This document shows, one piece after another, positions 1 through 7,996 of a stretch of 42,227 nucleotides of DNA. The translations under genes and the position numbers were made by a program. Below the pieces are notes generated by a model, which was not told where the DNA came from, searched no databases, and was given only the letters and a program-made list of their open reading frames with translations. Within the stretch, counting starts at the first letter, position 1. Every line of letters begins with the position of its first letter. The stretch is from CAVOKN01 sp963696505 (GTDB lineage Bacteria; Pseudomonadota; Gammaproteobacteria; Burkholderiales; Rhodocyclaceae): NCBI GenBank assembly GCA_963696505.1, contig CAVOKN010000032.1, positions 1 to 42,227 of the forward strand, written 5' to 3'.

Positions 1-123
1 GTCGCCGGGAAGGGTGTCGTGCTCCGGGTAGAAGCCGTCAAAGAAGCGGCGCTCGCCGTGCTCGGCATCCACACTGTACCAGCGCAGGCTCGCTTCGATG
101 TCCCAGGCGGCAGCTCGTCGCAT
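1..123 (-). CDS. Partial gene, N-terminal 41 codons only, unknown function
   Basis: Reading leftward from an ATG at 123, the frame stays open to the window edge and begins MRRAAAWDIEASLRWYS. The composition (many W, E, D and aromatic residues) looks like real coding sequence. I do not recognise the family from 41 residues. It lies just downstream of galT on the same strand, separated by a REP-like repeat, so it may be cotranscribed with galT and could belong to sugar metabolism. That link is inference from position only. Confidence 0.4.
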   Translation of the reverse strand, partial: MRRAAAWDIEASLRWYSVDAEHGERRFFDGFYPEHDTLPGD

Positions 124-145
124 GCGAATCCAATACGGATCTGGC

Positions 146-226
146 GTAGGCCGGTTCAGCGAAGCGGAGCCGACATTCGCACCTCCACGTCGGCTTCAGG
201 CCCGTGCGGGCCTCGATCCGGCCTAC
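146..226. repeat. REP/BIME-like element with GTAGG ends (copy 1)
   Basis: The element is bounded by a perfect 9-bp inverted repeat, GTAGGCCGG at 146-154 and CCGGCCTAC at 218-226, with smaller imperfect hairpins inside. REP sequences mobilised by RAYT-type transposases typically carry a GTAG tetranucleotide at the edge of the hairpin, and both outer edges here fit that. The galT stop codon TAG (223-225) lies inside the right-hand GTAG edge. No RAYT transposase gene is in the window. Confidence 0.6.
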
Positions 227-1311
227 AGTTCGTCGATAGCGGCTTCCCGCAGGCGCTGGGCAGCGGTTTCGGGGCTGATGGTGTTGACGAACAGTCCCGA
301 GCCGAGTTCAAAGCCGGTGGGAATCGAGGTGCGCGGGCAGATTTCCAGATGCCAGTGGTAGCTGGCGGCGTTCTCGGCTTCCTCGCCGTCGTGGGGCACG
401 GAGTGCAGGAAGTAGTTGTATTGGGCGCCGCCGATCACCGCGTCCAGCCGCGCCATGGTCCGCCGCAGCACTCGGGCCAGGTCGGCGAGATCCTCGTCCG
501 GGGTGGGGACGAAGTCGCTGTGGTGGGCGAGCGGCAGAATGTGCACTTCCCATTCGTAGCGGCTGGCGAAGGGCTTGATGGCGATGAACTTGTGGCCGCG
601 CTCGACCACGTACTGGCCGACATTGATGCGCCGTCGGATCGCGCCCGAGGCGCGGTCGTAGAGCGTGGCCTCGAAGGTCAGCGCCTCGTCGATCAGGGCG
701 CAGAAGATGCAGTGGTGATGCTTGCGCCAGTAGGCGCGGCTGTTGTCGACTTCCAAGCTGACGTTCTCCGGCACTACCGGCATGGCGATCATCTGGCTGT
801 GGGTGTGGGCGATGCTGGCGCCGGCGGCGGGGCCGAAGTTCTTGAACACCAGCACGTACTTGAGCCGCGGGTTGCCGGCGAACAGCGCGCCCATACGCTC
901 GCGGTAGGCGCGCAGCAGCAGCTCCAGATGGGACTCGTCCATCTCGTGGATCGCGGTGCCGTGCTCCGCGTTGTCGATGATGACTTCATGGCGACCGTAA
1001 CCGTCCATGGTCTGCTGCAGGCCGAAGCTGAAACTGCCCGGGCTGCGCTCGTCGCCCAGCACCGGGTAGAGATTCTCGACGATGCGGATGCGCCACGGCC
1101 CGCTCTCGGGATAGGTGGCGATGGCGGGCGGCGTCTTGTCTTCGTTGCCGACACAGAACGGGCAGGTGTTGACGCGCTTGCGGGTGTCGCGCGGTGCGGC
1201 CTCCTCCGCCTTCTTCGGGCGCATGCCGCGGGCGGTGGCGACCAGCACCGATTCCGCCGGCACGATGGGGTTGATGCGGATCTCCCGCGTTTCGCTCGTT
1301 TGCTCCGACAT
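223..1311 (-). CDS. galT: Galactose-1-phosphate uridylyltransferase (GalT family)
   Basis: This 362-residue protein belongs to the HIT-superfamily GalT group, which exchanges UMP between UDP-glucose and galactose-1-phosphate in the Leloir pathway. The N-terminal zinc-type pair CPFC is at residues 50-53. The active-site motif is HTHSQ at 169-173, corresponding to the classical HPHGQ, so His171 would be the uridylylated residue. A second His-rich segment, YHWHLEICPR, lies near the C-terminus as expected. The rest of the Leloir pathway is not in the window, so the physiological sugar is uncertain. Some family members act as ADP-glucose or other sugar-1-phosphate nucleotidyltransferases. The TAG stop falls in a REP-like element. 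Confidence 0.85.
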   Translation of the reverse strand: MSEQTSETREIRINPIVPAESVLVATARGMRPKKAEEAAPRDTRKRVNTCPFCVGNEDKTPPAIATYPESGPWRIRIVENLYPVLGDERSPGSFSFGLQQTMDGYGRHEVIIDNAEHGTAIHEMDESHLELLLRAYRERMGALFAGNPRLKYVLVFKNFGPAAGASIAHTHSQMIAMPVVPENVSLEVDNSRAYWRKHHHCIFCALIDEALTFEATLYDRASGAIRRRINVGQYVVERGHKFIAIKPFASRYEWEVHILPLAHHSDFVPTPDEDLADLARVLRRTMARLDAVIGGAQYNYFLHSVPHDGEEAENAASYHWHLEICPRTSIPTGFELGSGLFVNTISPETAAQRLREAAIDEL

Positions 1312-1436
1312 GGCGTCTCCCAGGGACTGACTTTCCGGACGCGGCTGGTCCGGGGCGGAAGATTAGACCATCGCGGCGGCGGCGCCGGGCGAGAAATCCT
1401 CTATCGGGGGATACGCGAGCGTGATGGCAGCCGAGA

Positions 1437-1757
1437 TCAGTCGAGGCGTGCCTGGTTGGCCTTGCAGTACTCCGCGGGGCAGGGGAAGTGGTAGTACTTG
1501 TCGTTGAGGTAGCGCGCCACGGCGTTGATGTCCGAAACCGTCCAGGCGGTGCCGAGTTCCCGGTCCCATCGCGCGACGAAGGCGCGGATGTGGTCGAAGC
1601 TGCGGGCACTGCGCGGGTTGCGGCCATGCACGCTGCTGTCATGGCAGCGGTCGCAGCGCGCTTCGTACAGCGCGCGGCCGTGGTCGGTGTCGGCGGCCAG
1701 GGCGCCGTCCGCGGCCAGCAGCAGGGCGGTGATGATCAGGACGGTCGGTCGCGGCAT
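1437..1757 (-). CDS. Small periplasmic c-type cytochrome without a Met ligand
   Basis: The protein has 106 residues. A cleavable signal peptide (hydrophobic LIITALLLAADGALA, cleavage after ALA) is followed by a single haem site CDRCH, which matches CXXCH. The fold looks like a class I cytochrome c: GRALYEARCDRCH at the N-terminus and a C-terminal helix with INAVARYLNDKYYH. There is no methionine after the initiator, so the usual Met sixth ligand is impossible and a His (for example in FDHIRAF or YYHFPC) or an open site must be used. A second pair, CPAEYC, near the C-terminus may form a disulfide. It is an electron carrier or sensor with no obvious partner nearby. Confidence 0.8.
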   Translation of the reverse strand: MPRPTVLIITALLLAADGALAADTDHGRALYEARCDRCHDSSVHGRNPRSARSFDHIRAFVARWDRELGTAWTVSDINAVARYLNDKYYHFPCPAEYCKANQARLD

Positions 1758-1810
1758 GGCAGGCTCCTGAACTCGAAATTGATCCGGCTATGTTACCGCG
1801 TCGCGGCGAT

Positions 1811-2644
1811 CTACTCCGCCTGGTGCACCGTGCGCAGAATGTAGCCGCCGGATTTCTCGTCCGGCTCCAGACGCAGCAGGCCGCTCGCCTGGGCCGCTTC
1901 GAGCATCGCGTTGAAGGAGCGGAAGCCGTAGTAGTTTTCGTTGAAGCCCGGCTTGCGCCGCTTGAGTGCCTGCTTGACCATCGAGCCCCAGATCTTCTCT
2001 TCCTCGCCGCGCTCGCCCGCCAGCGCCTCGAAGGTTTCCTCGATCAGGTCGAGGGCTTCCTGGCGCCGCTCGTCCTCGGTCTTGCGCGGCTTGGCCTTGG
2101 CCGGTGCGGCGGCGCCCTCGTCCTTTGCCGGCGCCTTGCGCGTGCTGCGCTTTTTCGTGCGCTCGGATTCGCGCACCAGATCGTCGTAGTAGATGAACTC
2201 GTCGCAGTTGGCGATCAGCAGGTCGGAGGTGGACTTCTTGACGCCGACGCCGATCACCGTCTTGGCGTTTTCCCGCAGCTTGGAAACCAGCGGAGAGAAA
2301 TCCGAGTCGCCGCTGATGATGACGAACGTATCGACGTGGGACTTGGTGTAGCATAGGTCCAGCGCGTCCACCACCATGCGTATGTCGGCGGAATTTTTGC
2401 CGGACTGGCGCACGTGGGGAATCTCGATCAGTTCGAAGGCGGCCTCGTGCATCACCGCCTTGAACTCCTTGTATCGCTCCCAGTCGCAGTAGGCCTTCTT
2501 GACGACGATGCTGCCCTTGAGCAGCAGTTTTTCCAGCACGCGGGCGATGTCGAACTTGGGGTACTTGGCTTCGCGTACGCCCAGTGCGATGTTCTCGAAG
2601 TCGCAGAACAGCGCCATGCTCCTGATCTCTGAAGTCGCAGCCAT
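1811..2644 (-). CDS. NYN-domain PIN-like nuclease with C-terminal LOTUS (OST-HTH) domain
   Basis: The 277-residue protein has two parts. Residues 10 to 150 form a NYN/LabA (DUF88) domain of the PIN-like nuclease superfamily. The acidic metal-binding motifs are CDFENIA near the start, KNSADIRMVVDALD in the middle and ISGDSDFSPLV. A lysine-rich linker (KKRSTRKAPAKDEG) follows. The last 85 residues match an OST-HTH/LOTUS domain (WGSMVKQALKRRKPGFNENYYGF). In known families NYN domains cleave RNA and LOTUS domains bind RNA or protein partners, so an RNA-processing or RNA-surveillance role is likely. The substrate is unknown. Confidence 0.8.
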   Translation of the reverse strand: MAATSEIRSMALFCDFENIALGVREAKYPKFDIARVLEKLLLKGSIVVKKAYCDWERYKEFKAVMHEAAFELIEIPHVRQSGKNSADIRMVVDALDLCYTKSHVDTFVIISGDSDFSPLVSKLRENAKTVIGVGVKKSTSDLLIANCDEFIYYDDLVRESERTKKRSTRKAPAKDEGAAAPAKAKPRKTEDERRQEALDLIEETFEALAGERGEEEKIWGSMVKQALKRRKPGFNENYYGFRSFNAMLEAAQASGLLRLEPDEKSGGYILRTVHQAE

Positions 2645-2674
2645 GGATTCTCCGGGTTGTGATGCAGGTCGTGC

Positions 2675-2887
2675 CTACTCGATGCCCATCAGCCAGGAGA
2701 TGATGCTCTTGGCGGCGAAGCCGATCATGCCGAAGGCGAGGACGAAGAACAGCACGAAGGTGCCGAGACGGCCGGCCTTGGATTCCTTGGCCAGGTCCCA
2801 GATGATGAACAGCATGAAAAGGATGAAGGCGCCGATCCCGAAGGTGACGCCGAACTCCGAGAACTGCTCTTCGCTGATGCCGAACAT
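2675..2887 (-). CDS. DUF2788 small membrane protein
   Basis: This 70-residue protein starts at MFGISEEQFSEFGV. It has two hydrophobic segments, FILFMLFIIW and FVLFFVLAFGMIGFAA, separated by a charged loop (DLAKESKAGR). The pattern matches the DUF2788 family of short inner-membrane proteins, whose function is unknown. A longer frame exists upstream, but its added residues overlap the end of the next gene and are not family-like, so the ATG at 2887 is preferred. Confidence 0.7.
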   Translation of the reverse strand: MFGISEEQFSEFGVTFGIGAFILFMLFIIWDLAKESKAGRLGTFVLFFVLAFGMIGFAAKSIISWLMGIE

Positions 2888-2909
2888 TGGGGCGAGCGGA
2901 TCGCTTGCG

Positions 2910-3707
2910 TCAGCGCGGACGAGGCGGCAGCGCCGAGGCGTCCACCAGTTCTGCGTAGGCATGCCAGCTTGCGTGACCCAGCACCGGTATCGCCAACACC
3001 AGGCCGATGAACAGCGTCGCCATGCCCAGTGTGGTGAGCAGCATGATGATGCTCGCCCACAGCGCCAGCGCCAGCGGGTTCGCGGACACCGCGTTGATGC
3101 TGGTGAGGATTGCCGTGGACATATCGGTGTTGCGGTCCAGCAGCATTGGCACCGTCACTACCGACGCCGCGAACACCAGCGCCGCGACGATGCCGCCTAG
3201 CGTGACCCAGATCAGGAACACGCTGGAATTCTTCGACAGCACGACGGTGCGCACGAAGCTCTCCAGGCTTGTGATCGGTTGGTGCGCGGACAACTCGATC
3301 AACACGATCGACACCAGCACCCAGACGGTGGCGATTACCGCGAGCAGCAGGCCGAAGCCGATCAGGCACTTGCAGCTGCAGCGCCACGCGCGCAGGGCGT
3401 CGCGGAGCGTCGCCGACTCGCCTCGGGCAAGGCGGCGGGAGAGCTCGTAGATGCCGGTGAGCAGGATCGGCGCCACCAGCAGGAACATGGAAAAGGCGCC
3501 GGACAGCAGATCCAGATGATTGCGCGTGAAAAACAGGATGGTCAGCCCGCCCAGGGCCAGCAGCAGGCCATGGAGCGCGCTGGGCAGGGGTGCCCGCATG
3601 AAATCCCGCCAGCCCAGGACCAGCCAGTGCAGCGGCCGGCCGGCGGCGATGGTGCGCACCGGCGGTGGCGCGAGGCGCGGGGCAGGGCGGTTGTCGGCAG
3701 CGCTCAT
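2910..3707 (-). CDS. DUF2189-like multi-pass membrane protein
   Basis: A 265-residue protein starting MSAADNRPAPRLAPPP, with about six hydrophobic segments (for example LLLALGGLTILFF, FSMFLLVAPILLTGIYELS, GLLLAVIATVWVLVSIVL). The layout, with a cytoplasmic N-terminus followed by a WRDFMRAP-type amphipathic stretch, matches DUF2189 membrane proteins found beside cytochrome oxidase or lipid genes. Its role is unknown. The ATG at 3707 overlaps the TGA of the upstream patatin gene by 4 bp (ATGA), which decides the start and implies translational coupling. Confidence 0.7.
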   Translation of the reverse strand: MSAADNRPAPRLAPPPVRTIAAGRPLHWLVLGWRDFMRAPLPSALHGLLLALGGLTILFFTRNHLDLLSGAFSMFLLVAPILLTGIYELSRRLARGESATLRDALRAWRCSCKCLIGFGLLLAVIATVWVLVSIVLIELSAHQPITSLESFVRTVVLSKNSSVFLIWVTLGGIVAALVFAASVVTVPMLLDRNTDMSTAILTSINAVSANPLALALWASIIMLLTTLGMATLFIGLVLAIPVLGHASWHAYAELVDASALPPRPR

Positions 3708-4744
3708 GGCGCCGCGCCTGCCGATGCATCGGCGCGCAAGAAGCGGTCCGCCGCTTCCACCCCCCGGTCCATCAGGCGACGGATGAAGGTGGGGCTGCGG
3801 TCGAGCTTGGAAGCGTAATCGAGGCCGTCGCCCGGCCTGCTCTTTTCCTCGAGCACGATCTCGCGGAACTCGACGTGCCTGTAGCGCTCTCGCGGCAGCA
3901 GCCCGCGCGCGAGCCACTTGTTCACGTGCTGCACGAAGAAGCGTTCCTGCTCCAGGGCGATGTTTCCGGCCATTTCGTTGCGTCGGTCGAGGATGTCGTG
4001 AAGCTGCGCTGGTACTGTGGAATAGCTCACCGGGTTGATACGGATGACCCAGATCCGGTCGGGAGTCAGCGCCGCGGGAACGCCGGCGAGGAAGTCGCGC
4101 ACCGGCGGATTCTGCGACAGCAGGCCATCCCAGAAGTGGCGTTCGACACCTTCGATGGCTACCGGCACGGGGCGGAACAGCTCGGGCACCGCCGTCGAGG
4201 CCAGCACCTGGTCCACCGTCGGGACTTCCCCCAGCCCGCCGCGAAACACGACAAACTCGCCGGAAAGCACGTCCGCCGCACCGATCAGCAGGCGCGGGCT
4301 GTCGGCCTTGAGCCAGTGCCCGATCTGGGGGAAATCCACCTGGGCCTCGATCTGCCGCCGCAGTCTGTCCTGGGCCGCATCGGAAACCAGGTTGGGAGCC
4401 GCTTCGAGCTGCGGCACCATGCCCCGCAGGCGTATTCCCATCACCGTCGCCGCGTTGACAACGGCATCCCAGGGGTCGTGGGCGGCGGTGTCGCTCCAGA
4501 AGGATCGCAGTGCCTCCATACCGCGCGCCGGGCCTTCCGGATGAACGAGGCCGTACCAGCCCATCAGGGCGTTGATCGCGCCGCCGGAGGTGCCGCTGAA
4601 CCCGCAGATGCGGACGCGCTGATTGCCGGCGACGAGTTCCCCGTCCGCGTTGCAGGCCGCCAGCAGGCCGAGCAGCACGCCGGCGCCGAAGGCACAGTGG
4701 CTGCCACCTCCCTGGCAGGCGATGGCGACGGTCGGGACAGGCAT
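3704..4744 (-). CDS. Patatin-like phospholipase
   Basis: The 346-residue protein is a patatin-family serine hydrolase. The oxyanion-hole glycine stretch QGGGSHCAFGAG is at residues 11-22, the nucleophile elbow GTSGG at 51-55 (Ser53), and the dyad aspartate lies in FWDGLLSQNPP. The C-terminal third is charged (RRLMDRGVEAADRFL). There is no signal peptide, so it probably acts at the cytoplasmic face of the membrane, cleaving acyl chains from lipids. Coupling to the DUF2189 membrane protein suggests a shared lipid-related role. The substrate is not visible from sequence. Confidence 0.85.
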   Translation of the reverse strand: MPVPTVAIACQGGGSHCAFGAGVLLGLLAACNADGELVAGNQRVRICGFSGTSGGAINALMGWYGLVHPEGPARGMEALRSFWSDTAAHDPWDAVVNAATVMGIRLRGMVPQLEAAPNLVSDAAQDRLRRQIEAQVDFPQIGHWLKADSPRLLIGAADVLSGEFVVFRGGLGEVPTVDQVLASTAVPELFRPVPVAIEGVERHFWDGLLSQNPPVRDFLAGVPAALTPDRIWVIRINPVSYSTVPAQLHDILDRRNEMAGNIALEQERFFVQHVNKWLARGLLPRERYRHVEFREIVLEEKSRPGDGLDYASKLDRSPTFIRRLMDRGVEAADRFLRADASAGAAP

Positions 4745-4914
4745 GGGATCAGGCAGTAGCGGTTGTCCGCGTATTCTAACCGAGGCGCACTCCCGGCCTT
4801 CGCGCCAGCGGTACTGCGGTGACGCATTGGACCCGGGCGGGATCAGCGGCGGGGCCGCGGATGATTGCCTGTATCGGCAACAGCGCTGGCGCCGCCTGGC
4901 CGAGAGGGATGCAT

Positions 4915-5821
4915 TCAGGCATCAGCTGCGGCCTCGCCGCCCAGCGCTTCGACGAGGTCGGGCAGGAAGCGGGAAAACTCGCCGCTCATGATCGCGAAGT
5001 CGGCGTCGAACTGCTCGTCGGCGTTCTGGGCCTGCTGCTCGGCCTCTTCTTTCAGTAGATCGAGGAAGGCCAGGCGCTTGACCTGAAGGTTTTCGTGGAG
5101 CACGAAGGACAGGCGGTCGTTCCAGGTGAGTGCCAGCCGCGTGGCCTGCTTGCCGGCCTCGATGTGGGCGCCGATCTGCTTCGCCTCCAGGGCGTGGCGC
5201 ACGTAGCGCACCGTTGCCTTGTCTTCGGTGGGGGCTCGCAGCTCGCAGTCGCGGTCGATGGTGAAGCCCGCCGGCGCCTCGTCCGCCGCGAGCCAGGCGG
5301 TCATCGCGTTGCTCGGCGAAAGCCGCGTCTTCAGCGCCGCCAGCGGGAGATCGTTCGACGCACTTGCCCAGCACCTCCAGGACCTCGTCGCCCTTGGCGG
5401 CGTTGGCTGCGTCGATCGCCAGCCAGCCACCGGCGGGGGCTATCCACACGCAGGTGCTGCGCTTGCGGGTGAAGGCGCGGGGCAGCAGCTCGTCGGCGAC
5501 GCGCTCGCGGATCTCGCGCATCTGCTTGCGCCCCGGACGATAGCCCTGCTGCGCTTCAATCTCTTCGGCGCGAGCCTGGGCGTACTGGTTGACGACCGAA
5601 GCGGGCAGCAGTTTCTGCTCCACGCCCAATGCGATCAGCATGGCCCCGGCGCTGGCATGCACCAGGGCGTCGCCGTCGCCGCGGGGGGCGACCCAGCCGC
5701 GGCTCGCCAGGTCCATGGCACCGCAGGTCTGGAAAGTCTGGCGCGCCAGCGCGTCTTCGAGTTTGGCCGTGCTGGTGTTCCAGTCGCGGCAACGGTAGAG
5801 CAGCAGGTTCCTGAACCACAT
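4915..5821 (-). pseudogene. rdgC: rdgC, recombination-associated protein, one-base frameshift
   Basis: The first frame (from ATG 5821) reads MWFRNLLLYRCRDW and continues to EVLEVLGKCV. The second frame then carries NDLPLAALKTRLSPSNAMT through to the normal C-terminus EALGGEAAADA. Removing one base near 5356 (the minus strand reads GTC-G-AAC) joins them into a 301-residue protein, the normal RdgC length. RdgC is a ring-shaped DNA-binding protein that limits RecA activity. The lesion is not in a homopolymer, but a sequencing error cannot be excluded. As written, the gene would give a truncated product of about 150 RdgC residues followed by unrelated sequence. Confidence 0.85.
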
Positions 5822-5863
5822 GGCAGATCGAAAAAAGCAGCGATTCTACGCGCACGAGGCCGG

Positions 5864-7006
5864 CTACTTCACCAGTTTCCAGGCGCCGCCGTCGATCGTC
5901 ACCATCACCCGTGCCCGCTGGTCGAGGCCGACGTGATCCGTCGGGCTCATGTTGAACACGCCGTGGGCGCCGACTAAATCCCGCGTGCCCTCCAGCGCAT
6001 CGCGCAGCGCGGCGCGGAACTCCTTCGTTCCCGGCAGGGCCTTCTTGAGCGCCAGCGGGATCGCGCCTTCGAGCAGCCCCATCGCGTCCCAGGTGTGGGC
6101 GCCGAAGGTCGTGGCGCTGCCTTTGCCGTGGGCCGCCTCGTAGCGCGTCACGTATTCCAGGGCTACTTTGCGGATCGGATTGTCGGCGGGGAGTTGGGCC
6201 GCCACCAGTACCGGGCCGGCGGGTAGGAAGGTGCCTTCCACGTCCTTGCCGCCGACACGCAGGAAGTCGCTGTTTGCCACGCCATGGGTCTGGTAGATGA
6301 CGCCCTTGTAGCCCTTCTCGCGCAGGGCCTTCTGGGGCAGGGCGGCGGGAGTGCCGGCGCCGCCGATCAGCACCGCGTCCGGTTTGGCGGCGAGTATCTT
6401 GAGCACCTGGCCGGTGACCGAGGTGTCGGAGCGGTTGTAGCGCTCGTTGGCGACGATGGCGATCTTGCGGCCTTCCGCCAGCTTGTTCACCTCGTTCCAC
6501 CAGCCTTCGCCGTAGGCATCGGCAAAGCCGACGTAGGCCAGCGTGCGCACGTTGTTGCCGCCCATGTGGGCGAACAGGGCGGTTGCCATGTGGGAGTCGT
6601 TCTGCGCCACCTTGAACACCCAGCGCCGCTTTTCGTCCATCGGCTCGACGATGCGCGCCGAGGCCGCGAGCGCGATCATCGGCGTCTGCGTTTCTGCCGC
6701 GACGTCCACCATGGCCAGCGAGTTGGGGGTGATGGTGGAACCGAGTATGACATCGACTTTGTGCTCGCCGGTCAGTTTGCGCGCGTTCTTCACCGCGGCG
6801 GTGGTGTCGGAGGCGTCGTCGAGAATAATGTAGTTGACCTTCTGGCCGGCGATGGTCGTCGGCACCAGCGCGAAGCTGTTCTTCTCCGGTATGCCGAGTG
6901 AGGCCGCCGGACCGGAGGCCGAAAGGGTGACGCCGACGTTGATGTCGGCCATGGCGTTCAGACTCAGGAAGGCGAGGCCGAGCAGTGGCAGCATGCGTTT
7001 GTCCAT
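5864..7006 (-). CDS. Branched-chain amino-acid-type ABC transporter substrate-binding protein
   Basis: This 380-residue periplasmic binding protein (type I fold, LivJ-like) starts at MDKRMLPLLGLAFLSLNAMA, which is a signal peptide. The mature part opens with DINVGVTLSASGPAASLG, typical of the family, and includes ILDDASDTTAAVKNARKL and GAHTWDAMGLLEGAI. An A/G-rich Shine-Dalgarno stretch (GAGGAGAAAAGGAA) precedes the ATG at 7006. No permease or ATPase genes are adjacent, so it is an orphan. The ligand may be an amino acid, amide or aromatic acid. The neighbouring rquA is on the same strand. Confidence 0.85.
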   Translation of the reverse strand: MDKRMLPLLGLAFLSLNAMADINVGVTLSASGPAASLGIPEKNSFALVPTTIAGQKVNYIILDDASDTTAAVKNARKLTGEHKVDVILGSTITPNSLAMVDVAAETQTPMIALAASARIVEPMDEKRRWVFKVAQNDSHMATALFAHMGGNNVRTLAYVGFADAYGEGWWNEVNKLAEGRKIAIVANERYNRSDTSVTGQVLKILAAKPDAVLIGGAGTPAALPQKALREKGYKGVIYQTHGVANSDFLRVGGKDVEGTFLPAGPVLVAAQLPADNPIRKVALEYVTRYEAAHGKGSATTFGAHTWDAMGLLEGAIPLALKKALPGTKEFRAALRDALEGTRDLVGAHGVFNMSPTDHVGLDQRARVMVTIDGGAWKLVK

Positions 7007-7056
7007 TTCCTTTTCTCCTCGATCGCTGGGAACCGGCGGCGCGTCTGCGCCCCGAG

Positions 7057-7785
7057 TCATCGGGTTATGACCACCATTTGATACAGGCCGCCGAAGAAAG
7101 TCAGCTTGCGCAGGGCGGCGATTCCGGCCTCGGGGGGCAGGAAGCTTTCCATGTCCTGTCGCCACAAGTCCATGGCATAGGGTTCGAGGCTGCGCAACAC
7201 GGCAGCCATGAGCAGGCGCAGCGGGTTCCATCCGCGCGGCCGATGGTAGTCGACGACGATCAGCTTGCCACCGGGCTTCAGCACGCGCAGAGCCTCCGCC
7301 ACGGTGCGCCGGCGCACCTGCTCCGGCTGCTCGTGCAGCAGGAAAAAGAGCAGGGCCCGGTCGAAACTGCCATCGGCGAAGCCTAGCGCCGTGGAGTCGC
7401 GCAGCAGCAGGGATACCCGGGGATCGGGTGGCAGCTTGTCGCGCAGGTTGCGCAACTGGATCGGCAGCACGTCCGCGACCGCCAGGCAGGCATCGGGCGC
7501 GAGACGCTCGCGCAACCGAGGCGTGAGATCGCCGTACACGCAGGCCACTTGCAGCGTATGGCCCGCAAGCTCGGCACCCATTTCCGACAGGGCAGCATCG
7601 CGCAAGGCGGCGTAGTTGCCGAGCAGGATCGCGTTGACGAGCCATTCCCGTTCGAAGATGCGCACCGCACGCGGGTGCACGTAGGCCCACCAGTAGGTCT
7701 GTTCGAGATAGGCCGGAATGACCACAGGGCTTGGCGCGGGCAGGGGTTTGCCGCACAGCGGCAGGGCTTGTTGTCGGGTGTTCAT
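7057..7785 (-). CDS. rquA: RquA, rhodoquinone biosynthesis enzyme
   Basis: The 242-residue protein has a class I SAM-methyltransferase fold of the RquA type. Signatures recalled for RquA are the N-terminal YWWAYVHPRAVRIFEREW, the motif I variant VACVYGDLT in place of the usual GGTG-like loop, VADVLPIQLRNLRDKL, LLFFLLHEQPEQVRRR and the C-terminal FFGGLYQMVV. RquA converts ubiquinone to rhodoquinone, using SAM as amino donor, which allows fumarate to serve as electron acceptor at low oxygen. The assignment rests on motif memory; a search against characterised RquA would settle it. The alternative is an uncharacterised UbiE-like methyltransferase. Confidence 0.8.
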   Translation of the reverse strand: MNTRQQALPLCGKPLPAPSPVVIPAYLEQTYWWAYVHPRAVRIFEREWLVNAILLGNYAALRDAALSEMGAELAGHTLQVACVYGDLTPRLRERLAPDACLAVADVLPIQLRNLRDKLPPDPRVSLLLRDSTALGFADGSFDRALLFFLLHEQPEQVRRRTVAEALRVLKPGGKLIVVDYHRPRGWNPLRLLMAAVLRSLEPYAMDLWRQDMESFLPPEAGIAALRKLTFFGGLYQMVVITR

Positions 7786-7996
7786 TGTGATGGTGGGGTT
7801 TCGCGGATGAGGCCGGCACGAATGCGCCCGGATTGGGCCCCAGGACGGCCTCGCGGTGTTGCCGATTCGGCCACGGGGCGCTTCGCCCGCCGGCGCGATC
7901 CGCGTCTGAATGCGACGATCAGGCTGTAAGAATCAGGATTTCCCTGCTCGTCGCTCTTCGCCGACCGGTAGCCGAGCGATCCGGGAGGCCTGGCGC

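Noticed and set aside
19..1494. Long plus-strand frame opposite galT
   Set aside because: It is the complement of the well-supported galT gene, has low-complexity Gly/Ala/Val/Arg composition and no domain signature.
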